Positions 50,935 to 58,720 of a DNA stretch of 64,000 bases are shown in pieces. Every line of letters starts with the position of its first letter. The first letter of the stretch is position 1. The notes beneath the pieces were generated by a model. That model made no database searches. It worked only from the letters and a program-made list of their open reading frames with translations, and was not told where the DNA came from. Both the position numbers and the translations under genes were made by a program. This stretch comes from Hymenobacter psychrotolerans DSM 18569 (GTDB taxonomy: Bacteria; Bacteroidota; Bacteroidia; Cytophagales; Hymenobacteraceae), in assembly GCF_900142395.1 (NCBI RefSeq), contig NZ_FRAS01000001.1, positions 609,775 through 673,774 of the forward strand, in the 5' to 3' direction.

Positions 50935-51649
50935 AACGGTCTTCCTTGGTGCGCTCTTCTTTACGGCCCTGCACCACCAGCACAATTTCGCCTTTGATGG
51001 CCGCCCGGGCCGCGAAGTTGGCCGCCAGCCCGGCCAGCGGGGCCGTCACGGTTTCCTCAAACAGCTTGGTCAGCTCCCGGCTGACGGAGGCCGGGCGGTC
51101 GGGGCCCAGCGTTTCGGCCAGCTGCTCCAGCGTCTTCACAATCCGGTGCGGCGACTCGTAGAAAATCATGGTGCGGTGCTCCTGGGCTAGCTCCTTGAGG
51201 CGGGTCTGGCGGCCTTTTTTCACTGGCAGAAACCCCTCAAACGTAAACCGCTCGGCCCCGAAGCCCGATTTGAGCAGGGCCGGCACGAAAGCCGTGGCGC
51301 CGGGCAGGCATTCCACTTTCAGGCCCCGGGCCAGACACTCGCGCACCAACAAAAAGCCCGGATCGGAAATTCCGGGAGTGCCCGCATCCGACACCAAAGC
51401 CATGGTTTCGCCCTTCTCCAGCCTATCGAGCAGGCGCTGCACCTGCTGGTGCTCGTTGTGGAGGTGGTAGCTGAGCATGGGCTTTTTCAGGCCCAGGTGC
51501 TGCAGCAGGCGGCCACTGGTGCGGGTGTCTTCGGCCAGCACGGTGTCTACCTCGCCCAGCACCCGAATGGCCCGCAGCGTAATATCCTCCAGGTTGCCGA
51601 TGGGCGTGGGCACGAGGTAAAGCAACGTCTTTTCTTGGGAGTCAGCCAT
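50906..51649 (-). CDS. rsmI: 16S rRNA (cytidine(1402)-2'-O)-methyltransferase
   Basis: 247 residues of the tetrapyrrole-methylase fold. Typical blocks are LYLVPTPIGNLEDITLRA, VLAEDTRTSGRLL, MALVSDAGTPGISDPG and FYESPHRIVKTL. RsmI methylates the ribose of C1402 in the decoding centre. The C-terminus has a charged tail (KEERTKEDRYATPEDRAD). A TACCTTTG -7 element ends five bases before the ATG. It overlaps lnt downstream by 29 bases. Confidence 0.96.
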   Translation of the reverse strand: MADSQEKTLLYLVPTPIGNLEDITLRAIRVLGEVDTVLAEDTRTSGRLLQHLGLKKPMLSYHLHNEHQQVQRLLDRLEKGETMALVSDAGTPGISDPGFLLVRECLARGLKVECLPGATAFVPALLKSGFGAERFTFEGFLPVKKGRQTRLKELAQEHRTMIFYESPHRIVKTLEQLAETLGPDRPASVSRELTKLFEETVTAPLAGLAANFAARAAIKGEIVLVVQGRKEERTKEDRYATPEDRAD

Positions 51650-51654
51650 AACGA

Positions 51655-51662
51655 CAAAGGTA
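51655..51662 (-). promoter_or_regulatory. -7 promoter element (TACCTTTG) of rsmI
   Basis: An exact TAnnTTTG match with a five-base gap to the ATG at 51649, the same spacing as at glyA. Implies a nearly leaderless rsmI-lnt transcript. The -33 region is weak. Confidence 0.45.
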
Positions 51663-51729
51663 GCTGAGTTGTGGGTTGCCGGGTGGCAGTTAGTGGTTGC
51701 TGGACGTCAGCGGCAAGCATACACAGCCC

Positions 51730-51845
51730 GTCATTCCGAGCATGTGGCGCATCAGGCCAGTGTGCGCAGCCGTGGAGTCTCGCTAGTATGGTAAGTGCCT
51801 CTACAACGTCGGCACGCGAGATTCCTCAACACGCTCCGAACGACG
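51730..51845. repeat. Degenerate REP-like inverted repeat, type B
   Basis: The left end GTCATTCCGAGC and the interior GAGTCTCGCTAGT match the repeats at 16.4 and 23.0 kb, and the right arm GAGATTCCTC...GCTCCGAACGAC is a decayed inverted copy. It has no outer GTGACAR arrays. Located between rsmI and the pterin dehydratase gene. Confidence 0.6.
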
Positions 51846-51878
51846 AGCTGCTTGAAACGACGTGCGGTTGGGGCCGCG

Positions 51879-52136
51879 CTACTCCGTCTGCTCTCCGCCG
51901 TATTCAGCGGCCAACTGGTCGATGGCGGCGGCCAGCTGATGGTCTTTGTTGGTCACACGGTTGCCGGCATCGTGGGTGCGCAGGCGGAAGCTGACCACGT
52001 TGTATTCATTGCTCCACCAGGGATGATGCTCCTGGTATTCAGCTTCTTCGGCCACGTCGCTCATAAAGCTGAAGGCCGTTTTGAAGTCGGGGAAGCGGAA
52101 GGTGCGCGTGAGCGTGTTGTCGTGTTCGGTCCACAT
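51879..52136 (-). CDS. 4a-hydroxytetrahydrobiopterin dehydratase (pterin carbinolamine dehydratase)
   Basis: 85 residues, a typical short PCD. The active-site block EHHPWWSNEYNVVSFRLRTHDAG contains His37, His38 and His55-Asp56, and VTNKDHQLAAAID follows. It dehydrates 4a-hydroxytetrahydropterin to recycle the cofactor of aromatic amino-acid hydroxylases; no such hydroxylase is in the window. It may also act in molybdopterin-type metabolism in bacteria. ATG at 52136 chosen over a frame 15 codons longer. Confidence 0.9.
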   Translation of the reverse strand: MWTEHDNTLTRTFRFPDFKTAFSFMSDVAEEAEYQEHHPWWSNEYNVVSFRLRTHDAGNRVTNKDHQLAAAIDQLAAEYGGEQTE

Positions 52137-52204
52137 AGCGGAAAAAGCTGGCTGATAGCGAGGCAAGATACGCAACCCCAACCCGCGCCCGATGCGCGGC
52201 TAGC

Positions 52205-52933
52205 CTACTTCCCGAGACCGGCCAGGGCCTGCTTCAGCTCTTTCTGCATGGCCTGCACCACCAGCAGCGCCTCTTCCTGGCTGGACTGCCGATAGGCGCG
52301 GGCCGCGTCGGTTTCCTGGTCGTCTTCGTGTTTGCCCAGCTCGGCTAGGGTGTCCATGCGCGTCAGGGAGAACTGCACCTGCTGCCGTACCCGCTCCCAG
52401 AGGGCCCGGCTCAGGGTCTGGTCGTTGGCAAAGGTGGCTTCCAGCAGCAAAATGTCCGATGCTACTGCCCCCATGTGGTCGAGGAGAACCTGCTCGGTAG
52501 AGGAAAGCAGCCGGGGCTTGCGGTCTATGACGCAGAGCGTGCCCACCGCCAGGCCACCGGGCGAGCGGAGGGGGCGGCCCGCATAAAACCCAAGCCGAAG
52601 GCCACGCACGGCATCCATGTTCACCAGGTTGCAGGGGTGCTGCAGCAGGTCTTGGAACACCGTAATGCCCTCGTGCAGCACGGCTACGGAACACAGGCTG
52701 TTGGAGCGGGCGGTCTGCCCCATGCCTGGCAGCCCCACGTTGCCGGCAAATATTACTTCATCGGCACCAACCAACGACACCAGCGCAATAGGCACGGCAA
52801 ACAGTTTGGCCAGAATAGACACAAACTCATTGAACAGCGGCTGATTGGGCTGAAATAGTACCCGATAGGGCCTGAGGGCATCAAGGCGAAGATCCTCGTC
52901 GTCCGGAATCAGCCCGGGAAAAGCAGTAGACAT
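52205..52933 (-). CDS. GAF-domain protein
   Basis: 242 residues. Residues about 25-165 form a GAF domain (LFNEFVSILAKLFAVPIALVS, FYAGRPLRSPGGLAVGTLCVID). The C-terminal 60 residues are helical and charged (QETDAARAYRQSSQEEALLV). The GAF fold binds small ligands or chromophores, and the GTLCVID motif is common in phytochrome-related and histidine-kinase-linked GAFs. No catalytic domain is attached. A single Cys in LCSVAVL could bind a tetrapyrrole, but this is speculative. The ATG at 52933 starts MSTAFPGLIPDDED. Confidence 0.82.
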   Translation of the reverse strand: MSTAFPGLIPDDEDLRLDALRPYRVLFQPNQPLFNEFVSILAKLFAVPIALVSLVGADEVIFAGNVGLPGMGQTARSNSLCSVAVLHEGITVFQDLLQHPCNLVNMDAVRGLRLGFYAGRPLRSPGGLAVGTLCVIDRKPRLLSSTEQVLLDHMGAVASDILLLEATFANDQTLSRALWERVRQQVQFSLTRMDTLAELGKHEDDQETDAARAYRQSSQEEALLVVQAMQKELKQALAGLGK

Positions 52934-53134
52934 AATCAGAAAGTAGACAACGGGCACTTGTCCGGCAACGCGTACAGGTCGCCGCTCGGCCGGGCAGCGG
53001 CAAAAGCTACCGGGCTGGCAGAGTATATGCCTTTGCCAAACGGGCAACGCTGCAACTAAGTTACTCACAGATTCGTGCCCGGCGCGGCGTAGAGCCCGGA
53101 AACAGCCACTTTCGGCCCGGCAGTACTATCGGAA

Positions 53135-53683
53135 TTATTGCAGTGCGGCCCGCACCTCCATCAGCGCAAAGCCCAGCAGGTTCAGGCCGCGCCACTCAGC
53201 GGGGTTGGTGGCCTGCGGGTGGTTTTGCGCCAGTCCTATGCCCCAGATACTGTCTATGGGGCTGGCTTCTACCAGTACCCGGCTGCCGGTGCCCACCAGA
53301 AACTCCCGCAGCGCCGGGTGCTGGCTGAATTTGGCCAGGTTGCCGCGCACTACAACCGCGTACCGCTCGGCATTCCATACGCCTTCCCGGAAGCCTTCTA
53401 CGCTGCGCCCCAGCCGCTTGGCCACATCGGGGTGGGAAGCCTGCAGAATGGCCTGGCGTGTGGCTTCATCCTGAAACAGGCGGGCTTTTTCGGCCATCAT
53501 ATAATGCTCGGCGGTGGCATAGGTGTCGCCATCTACAGTAAACGGCGCCGGATACCACTGGCTGAACGCCTCTTTGCCAGGAGTGCCCTGGCCGGTATGC
53601 CCCCAGAAAAGCAGGTACTTCACCGTCTCGCCTGCTGCAAGGTGGCGTTGTAACGCAGCAACGGAGCGGATGGGTGGTAACAT
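53135..53683 (-). CDS. NADAR-family protein (YbiA-like)
   Basis: 182 residues. Conserved NADAR features are LLFWGH, SQWYPAPFTVDGDTYATAEHYMMAEKARLF, GNLAKFSQHPALREFL and SPIDSIWGIGLAQ. YbiA-type proteins are N-glycosidases of riboflavin intermediates or remove ADP-ribose from modified nucleobases; either could apply. The protein is cytosolic and of full length. A TAGCTTTG element (53737-53730) lies 47 bases before the ATG. Confidence 0.92.
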   Translation of the reverse strand: MLPPIRSVAALQRHLAAGETVKYLLFWGHTGQGTPGKEAFSQWYPAPFTVDGDTYATAEHYMMAEKARLFQDEATRQAILQASHPDVAKRLGRSVEGFREGVWNAERYAVVVRGNLAKFSQHPALREFLVGTGSRVLVEASPIDSIWGIGLAQNHPQATNPAEWRGLNLLGFALMEVRAALQ

Positions 53684-53729
53684 GCTGAAAAATAAAATGA
53701 TAGGGCGAAATATTCGGGCGGGATACGGG

Positions 53730-53737
53730 CAAAGCTA
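53730..53737 (-). promoter_or_regulatory. -7 promoter element (TAGCTTTG) of the NADAR gene
   Basis: An exact TAnnTTTG match on the minus strand, 47 bases before the ATG. It is divergent from the acidic-protein gene starting at 53805. Confidence 0.4.
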
Positions 53738-53804
53738 AACCCAAATCCGGGAACCACAGTACACTTACTCTGTACTCTCTACCCACCACAACACCTCTTC
53801 TACT

Positions 53805-54305
53805 ATGGCTATTGACCCCAACGACCGTCCCGTGCGCGTCATCAACGACGATACAACTGAACAGGAAATGGCGGCCGGCCACATCACGCCCGGCGGCGAC
53901 CCGCCCAAGAACGAAGCGGCCCGCGGAGGCTTCGGCAACCGCGAAGGCAAGGAGGGCTACGGCACCGACAGCGGCAACGGCATTTCGGCCGTTTCTGTGA
54001 ATGAGGATGCCGACAAAGCCGGCCACCCGGCCGACAACATCCGGGCCGCCGACGAAACCCGCCCCGACCGGCCCAACCAAGACATGCCCGACGAAAACGA
54101 TGCGGATCTGGAAGCCCACCGCCCGGTAGACGAGCTGGACCGCGACGACGCCCGCCCGGGCCGCGACGAAATGTCGGACCCCGACTCGCGCGTGGGCATG
54201 GGCCAGATGGACCGCCCCACCGGCACCAACGCCGACCTCGCCCGCCAGGGTACCAACGCTGACCTCACCGACCCCAACGCCACCGACACGGACATCGACC
54301 AGTAG
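53805..54305 (+). CDS. Acidic, probably disordered protein
   Basis: 166 residues, almost no hydrophobic core, very rich in Asp, Gly, Asn, Pro and Arg (for example ADNIRAADETRPDRPNQDMP). A short repeated element, GTNADLARQ / GTNADLTDP, lies near the end. There is no signal or membrane segment. Such compositions recall stress-related hydrophilic proteins, but there is no recognisable LEA repeat. The following gene encodes another small hydrophilic protein, and a terminator follows that, so the two probably share a transcript. Function unknown. Confidence 0.7.
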   Translation: MAIDPNDRPVRVINDDTTEQEMAAGHITPGGDPPKNEAARGGFGNREGKEGYGTDSGNGISAVSVNEDADKAGHPADNIRAADETRPDRPNQDMPDENDADLEAHRPVDELDRDDARPGRDEMSDPDSRVGMGQMDRPTGTNADLARQGTNADLTDPNATDTDIDQ

Positions 54306-54371
54306 CGCGCAGCTACGCCGTGCCCGATGGCTGTTTACAACTCCAATTTTTCACTTTAGACCCTGAGCGCC

Positions 54372-54587
54372 ATGCCCTACAACAGCAATAACACCAACCA
54401 GCAGTCGAAAGAGAACCACGGAAACCCCAGCCAGACGGAGCAGCCCAAAGGCACCGGCGACCTGCCGGTAAACGAGTTTGATGAGCAGACGGAGGAGCGC
54501 CTGGAGCAGGAAGCCCTGGATGCCGGCCTGCGCCACCCCAACCGCAACCTTGATAAGCCTGACCTCGACAAGCCTCCTTATAGCTAA
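54372..54587 (+). CDS. Small hydrophilic, probably disordered protein
   Basis: 71 residues, Asn/Gln/Glu-rich, beginning MPYNSNNTNQQSKENHGN, with one short acidic helix (EFDEQTEERLEQEALDAGLR) and an ending LDKPDLDKPPYS. No family recognised. It follows the acidic protein by 66 bases and is directly followed by a strong terminator, which argues that it is a real gene. Confidence 0.65.
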   Translation: MPYNSNNTNQQSKENHGNPSQTEQPKGTGDLPVNEFDEQTEERLEQEALDAGLRHPNRNLDKPDLDKPPYS

Positions 54588-54604
54588 TAATGCCTGACCA
54601 GCAG

Positions 54605-54639
54605 AAAGCACCATCCGCCCCGGATGGTGCTTTTTTCTT
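54605..54639 (+). terminator. Rho-independent terminator
   Basis: A 13-bp stem AAAGCACCATCCG / CGGATGGTGCTTT with a three-base loop and T-tract, 18 bases after the small hydrophilic gene. Confidence 0.88.
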
Positions 54640-54680
54640 CAGTACCACCCGGCTTTTCCTTTCACCACTGCTCTTCTACT

Positions 54681-55379
54681 ATGGCCCGCTACGCTTCCAC
54701 CGACCTGCACGGCTGCCTGCAGACACTACAGTATCTGCTGGAACACGAACTGAAGCTGCAGCCCGACGACGAGCTATACCTGCTGGGCGACTACGTAAAC
54801 AAAGGCCCCGACAGCCGCGGCGTGCTCGACTATCTGATGGGGCTGACGCATAGCGGCTACCAGGTGCACTGCCTGCGCGGCAACCACGACCAGGAACTGC
54901 TGGATGCTGCCCAGGGCCGGCCGCAACTGACGTGGGCCTCCGCCGCTGACCGCCAGCTCACGCTGCAAAGCTTTGGCGTAGCGCAGGCCGCCGACATTCC
55001 GGAGCCTTATCTGAAGTGGCTGGCGGGGCTGCCGCACCAGCTGGATATTCCGGGGTTTACGCTGGTGCATGCCGGCTACAACTTCCGGCTGCCGCCTGAG
55101 CGCATGCGCACCGACTGGCATTCCATGCTCAACATCAAGCAGTTTACGGTAGATACTTCCCGGCTGGCCGGGCGCCGCCTGCTGCACGGCCACGTGCCCA
55201 TCCCCACGGCCGAAGTGCAGCGGCGCGTCCGAATTCGGGGCGGCGCCATCGGCCTCGATACGGGCTGCGTCTACCGGCACAATCCGGAACTGGCGCATCT
55301 GGCCGCGCTCAACCTCGACACCTTTGAGCTTACGCTGGTACCCAATCGGGAACCGCCCTACGCAATAGCCCGCCGCTGA
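54681..55379 (+). CDS. Calcineurin-like phosphoesterase (PPP-type protein phosphatase)
   Basis: 232 residues. PPP motifs are STDLHGC (Asp and His; the usual GDxHG is STDLHG here), GDYVNKGPDSRG and LRGNHDQEL, with HGHVP near residue 170. This is the bacterial serine/threonine phosphatase or ApaH-like group. It is cytosolic with a complete metal-binding set. Substrate unknown. The ATG at 54681 begins MARYASTDLHG; a longer frame would read through the preceding terminator. Confidence 0.88.
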   Translation: MARYASTDLHGCLQTLQYLLEHELKLQPDDELYLLGDYVNKGPDSRGVLDYLMGLTHSGYQVHCLRGNHDQELLDAAQGRPQLTWASAADRQLTLQSFGVAQAADIPEPYLKWLAGLPHQLDIPGFTLVHAGYNFRLPPERMRTDWHSMLNIKQFTVDTSRLAGRRLLHGHVPIPTAEVQRRVRIRGGAIGLDTGCVYRHNPELAHLAALNLDTFELTLVPNREPPYAIARR

Positions 55380-55402
55380 CCTCTGCGGATGATACAGCGC
55401 CT

Positions 55403-55456
55403 GGTCCGGCCGCTCCTGCTGCTTTCATAGCACAGGAACGGCCGGACCTTTTATTT
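55403..55456 (+). terminator. Terminator hairpin
   Basis: Stem GGTCCGGCCG (55403-55412) with CGGCCGGACC (55439-55448), a further partly paired inner part, then TTTTATTT. It lies 23 bases after the phosphoesterase stop. Confidence 0.75.
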
Positions 55457-55981
55457 AATAGCATTTCTACAATATTTTAAACGAAGAAAATTGTACTGTG
55501 CTTGTATATTCTTCAAATGGTGAAGATGATAAAATTTAAAATGTACAATAATTGTAATTTTGTTCAGGTGCGCTCTGTGGAGATGCGAATACAACGAAGA
55601 GCAATCAAGATGTAGTCGAATAAGAAAGGAGAGTTATCTTGTAAAACCGTGTAATGGCTGTTATAAGCTGTAATTTAGGCTATTGGTTAACAGTTCAACT
55701 CTCATCTCTATGTTGGTAATCCAAAAATAAAGTGCGACTTTGTTGCGGCGTTCCTCTTTGCGCTTATATTTGAACAGTCATATTAGAAAGAATGCTAATT
55801 GGCTAGTGATAATTAGACTTTGGTAGGAGACGCAGTTGTCCGACCTGCCAGAATTCAGTATCTGTGCGCGGTACGCCCGCTTGGTTCGGGTGGAATAGTT
55901 GGCTTCTGAGGCCGTCCGGCTTTTCTGGTACGGTGGCTCTGTTTTGGTTTCCCAATCACGCTTGCTCCTTCTTTTATTCCG
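55457..55981. other. AT-rich intergenic region and leader of the beta-helix gene
   Basis: About 525 bases, clearly AT-rich to about 55860, with no gene recognised. It contains a promoter-like pair TTTG (55739-55742), 22 bases, TATATTTG (55765-55772), which would give a leader of about 200 bases for the T9SS gene at 55982. Confidence 0.5.
55739..55772 (+). promoter_or_regulatory. Candidate promoter (TTTG-N22-TATATTTG)
   Basis: Both Bacteroidota promoter elements match exactly with a 22-base spacer. It lies in the AT-rich region upstream of the large T9SS gene. Confidence 0.5.
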
Positions 55982-58495
55982 ATGAAAACACTGCTACCTC
56001 GCATGGCTGGCCGCGCCCGTACCCCTCAGTTCCGCGGTTGGCTGGCCGGCTCCCTGCTGCTGCTCACCTCATCCTCTGCCTGGGCGGCTCCCGTTGTGAA
56101 AACCGTTGGAGCGGGCGGGACTTATGCTACTATCACGCAGGCCATCAATTCCATCACCGGAGTGCCCGCGCAACCCATCGAAATCCAGCTGCTGGATGCG
56201 GCCTACACTGAAAGCGTAGTCATCAATAAGGCCGGCACTGCGGCTAATCCAATTACCATCCGGCCGGCGGCCGGCGTCAGCACCAGCATCAGCGGCACCC
56301 TGACGTTTGGAGCGGGCAGCCGCTACGTGGTAGTAAGCGGCCACAACGGCGCCAACGCCCGCACGCTCACACTGCGCCAGACCGATATTTCGCTGGCTAC
56401 GGTGATATTTCAGGGCGACGCCTCTTACAACAGCCTGAGCCAGACGCGGATTCTGGGCAGCTGCCAGATGCCCGGGCTGGGCGTAGTCACCATCGGCAAC
56501 GCGGCCAGCGGTGGCACCGGCAACGACCACAACACGCTGACCGACAACCTGATTTCGAGTGCTGCGCCCACCAGCCTGCCCAAAACGCTGGTCTACGCCT
56601 TCAACATTCAGCCCGGTGCCTTCAACGACGCCACCACCATTACCGACAACGACCTGTCGAACTTCACGACCAGCGGGCTGCAGGTACAGAGCGGCAACGG
56701 CCTGAACTGGAACGTGTCGAACAACGACTTCTTCTACGACGCCGCTACCACGCCCAACACCGTCCAAACGGCCATTGCCTTCGAGCCGGGCTCCTCGTCT
56801 ACCAACAACGTCATCAGCGGCAACACCATTGGGGGGCGCGCGGCGGCGGCCAGTGGCGGGGCCTGGGTGAACACCAGCGCCGAGTTCCGGGGAATTGTGG
56901 TGAACTGCGGCGCCGGCACCAGCACCACGGTCAGCAACAACCTGGTTAGCAACGTGAGCCTGACCAGCACCACGCAGCCGCTCACGGCCCTGCGCCTCGA
57001 AAACGGCTGGGCCTCCGTGTCGGATATCAGCGTGACCAACGTGACCAACAGCGGCCAGGGCGGCGTTATCAGCCTCAACTCGCGCGCCGATACCGACCTG
57101 CGCAACTTCACGGTAGCCAGCGGCCAGATTGTGAACGTGGAAGTAGGTGGCGCCCTCACCGTGAGCGGCAACCTGCGCAACGACGGCGTGCTCAAGAATG
57201 CCGGCGACGTCCTCGTGACGGGCAACTTCCTCAACAGCGCCTCCGGTACCTACAACCAGACCCAGGGCACGCTCGAAATCAAGGGTGATATGAACAACTC
57301 GGGCGGCACGTTTACGAGCGTGGGCGGCCTCGTGAAACTGACCGGCACCGGCCCGCAGCTGGTGAGCGGCGGCGTCTACTTCAACCTCGAAATCAACGGT
57401 GCCGGCAACAAGACCATCACCAACGACGCCGACATCATCAGCCAACTGACGCTCACCAACGGTATTCTGGTAACGGGCCCGCATACGATTGAGCTGCTGG
57501 AGCAAGCCAACATCACCGAATCGGATGCCAGCTACGTGCTGGGCAAGCTGCTGGCTACCCGCACCGTACGGGCCAACAATACGGAGCAGTTTGGCGGGCT
57601 GGGCCTGACGATGACGCCTGCCCCCGGCTCGGTGCTGCCCGGCTCCACCGACGTGCTGCGTGTGACGGGCACGGCCGCCAGCGCCTCCGGCAACCAGGGC
57701 ATCAAGCGCTATTTCGACGTGGTGGCCACTACGGCTACCGGCCTGAACCTGAGCATGGTGATGCACTACCTGGACCACGAGCTGAACGGCATTCTGCCCG
57801 CCAATCTGCGCTTTTTCAAATCGACGGACGCCGGTGCCAACTGGCAGATGCGGGGCGTAAGCAGCAGCGGCGCCGGCTACGCCACGCTGAACAACGTGGA
57901 AGGATTTTCGCGCTGGACCCTCGGTGACGTGCTGCGGCCTTTGCCGGTGGGTCTCACGGCATTCCGGGCCGTGCGCGAAGGGCGGCAGGCAGTTATTTCC
58001 TGGGCCACTGCCACGGAGCTGCACAACCGCGGCTTCGGGGTAGAAGTAAGCACCGATGGCCGCCAGTTCCGGCAGCTGGGGTTTGTGGCCGCCCGCGAAG
58101 GAGTCTCCGTTGCGCCGCGTACCTATCAGTTTGTTGATCAGGAAGAAGGCAAGCAGGGCCTGCGCTACTACCGCCTGCGCCAGGAAGACCAGGACGGCAA
58201 AACCACCTACTATGGTCCGGCCCCCGTGGCCTTTCAGGAAAGCCTGCCCGCGCAGCTGGCCGCCTACCCAACCGCCTTCAGCGAGCAGCTGACCGTGGAG
58301 CTGACCATGCCCACTGCCGCGCCGGTTACCTTCACCCTGACCGATGCGTTGGGCCGCGCGGTATGGGAGCAAACTACCACGCTGGATGCCGGCTTCAGCC
58401 AAACGCACCTGACGCCGCCCTGCCAGGCCGGCCCCTACGTGCTGACGGCCCGCCTGAACGGTACCGTGCTGCGCCAGCGCGTAGTGCGTCAGTAA
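55982..58495 (+). CDS. T9SS-sorted beta-helix surface protein
   Basis: 837 residues. Signal peptide (about 1-35), then KTVGAGGTYATITQAINSI and a right-handed parallel beta-helix region (about 40-560) with many Asn/Thr/Gly turns (TDNDLSNFTTSGLQVQSGNG). This resembles pectate-lyase-like or adhesin folds, but no catalytic triad could be assigned. After it comes a fibronectin-like module (VISWATATELHNRGFGVEVS, YYRLRQEDQDGKTTYYG) and a type A sorting domain at the end (AYPTAFSEQLTVEL to VLRQRVVRQ). It is exported to the cell surface. Carbohydrate binding is an inference. Confidence 0.88.
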   Translation: MKTLLPRMAGRARTPQFRGWLAGSLLLLTSSSAWAAPVVKTVGAGGTYATITQAINSITGVPAQPIEIQLLDAAYTESVVINKAGTAANPITIRPAAGVSTSISGTLTFGAGSRYVVVSGHNGANARTLTLRQTDISLATVIFQGDASYNSLSQTRILGSCQMPGLGVVTIGNAASGGTGNDHNTLTDNLISSAAPTSLPKTLVYAFNIQPGAFNDATTITDNDLSNFTTSGLQVQSGNGLNWNVSNNDFFYDAATTPNTVQTAIAFEPGSSSTNNVISGNTIGGRAAAASGGAWVNTSAEFRGIVVNCGAGTSTTVSNNLVSNVSLTSTTQPLTALRLENGWASVSDISVTNVTNSGQGGVISLNSRADTDLRNFTVASGQIVNVEVGGALTVSGNLRNDGVLKNAGDVLVTGNFLNSASGTYNQTQGTLEIKGDMNNSGGTFTSVGGLVKLTGTGPQLVSGGVYFNLEINGAGNKTITNDADIISQLTLTNGILVTGPHTIELLEQANITESDASYVLGKLLATRTVRANNTEQFGGLGLTMTPAPGSVLPGSTDVLRVTGTAASASGNQGIKRYFDVVATTATGLNLSMVMHYLDHELNGILPANLRFFKSTDAGANWQMRGVSSSGAGYATLNNVEGFSRWTLGDVLRPLPVGLTAFRAVREGRQAVISWATATELHNRGFGVEVSTDGRQFRQLGFVAAREGVSVAPRTYQFVDQEEGKQGLRYYRLRQEDQDGKTTYYGPAPVAFQESLPAQLAAYPTAFSEQLTVELTMPTAAPVTFTLTDALGRAVWEQTTTLDAGFSQTHLTPPCQAGPYVLTARLNGTVLRQRVVRQ

Positions 58496-58536
58496 GCAAA
58501 GCCTGGTACAGCGCCACTAGAGGCGCGTTGTTCGGC

Positions 58537-58577
58537 AAACACACAGCGCCACTCCGTTCGGGTGGCGCTGTGTGTTT
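58537..58577 (+). terminator. Terminator hairpin
   Basis: A perfect 16-bp stem AAACACACAGCGCCAC / GTGGCGCTGTGTGTTT with a nine-base loop, 41 bases after the beta-helix gene. Confidence 0.8.
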
Positions 58578-58720
58578 CGGAGAGTTACTGTAGGCCCACC
58601 GCTCTGCTCTATTGCTAGTGCCGGCTTATTGGGCCTCAGGAATAGGCCGCATACGAAAAGCCCCGCATAATTCGTGTAGCTTTAGAAACCAGTGCCTTGG
58701 CTCTTCTATTTTCTGCTGCT

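Noticed and set aside
56069..58408. Open frame of about 780 codons antisense to the T9SS beta-helix gene
   Set aside because: The plus-strand product has a signal peptide, repeats and a sorting domain. The antisense product is low-complexity Gly/Ala/Val/Arg with no start context.
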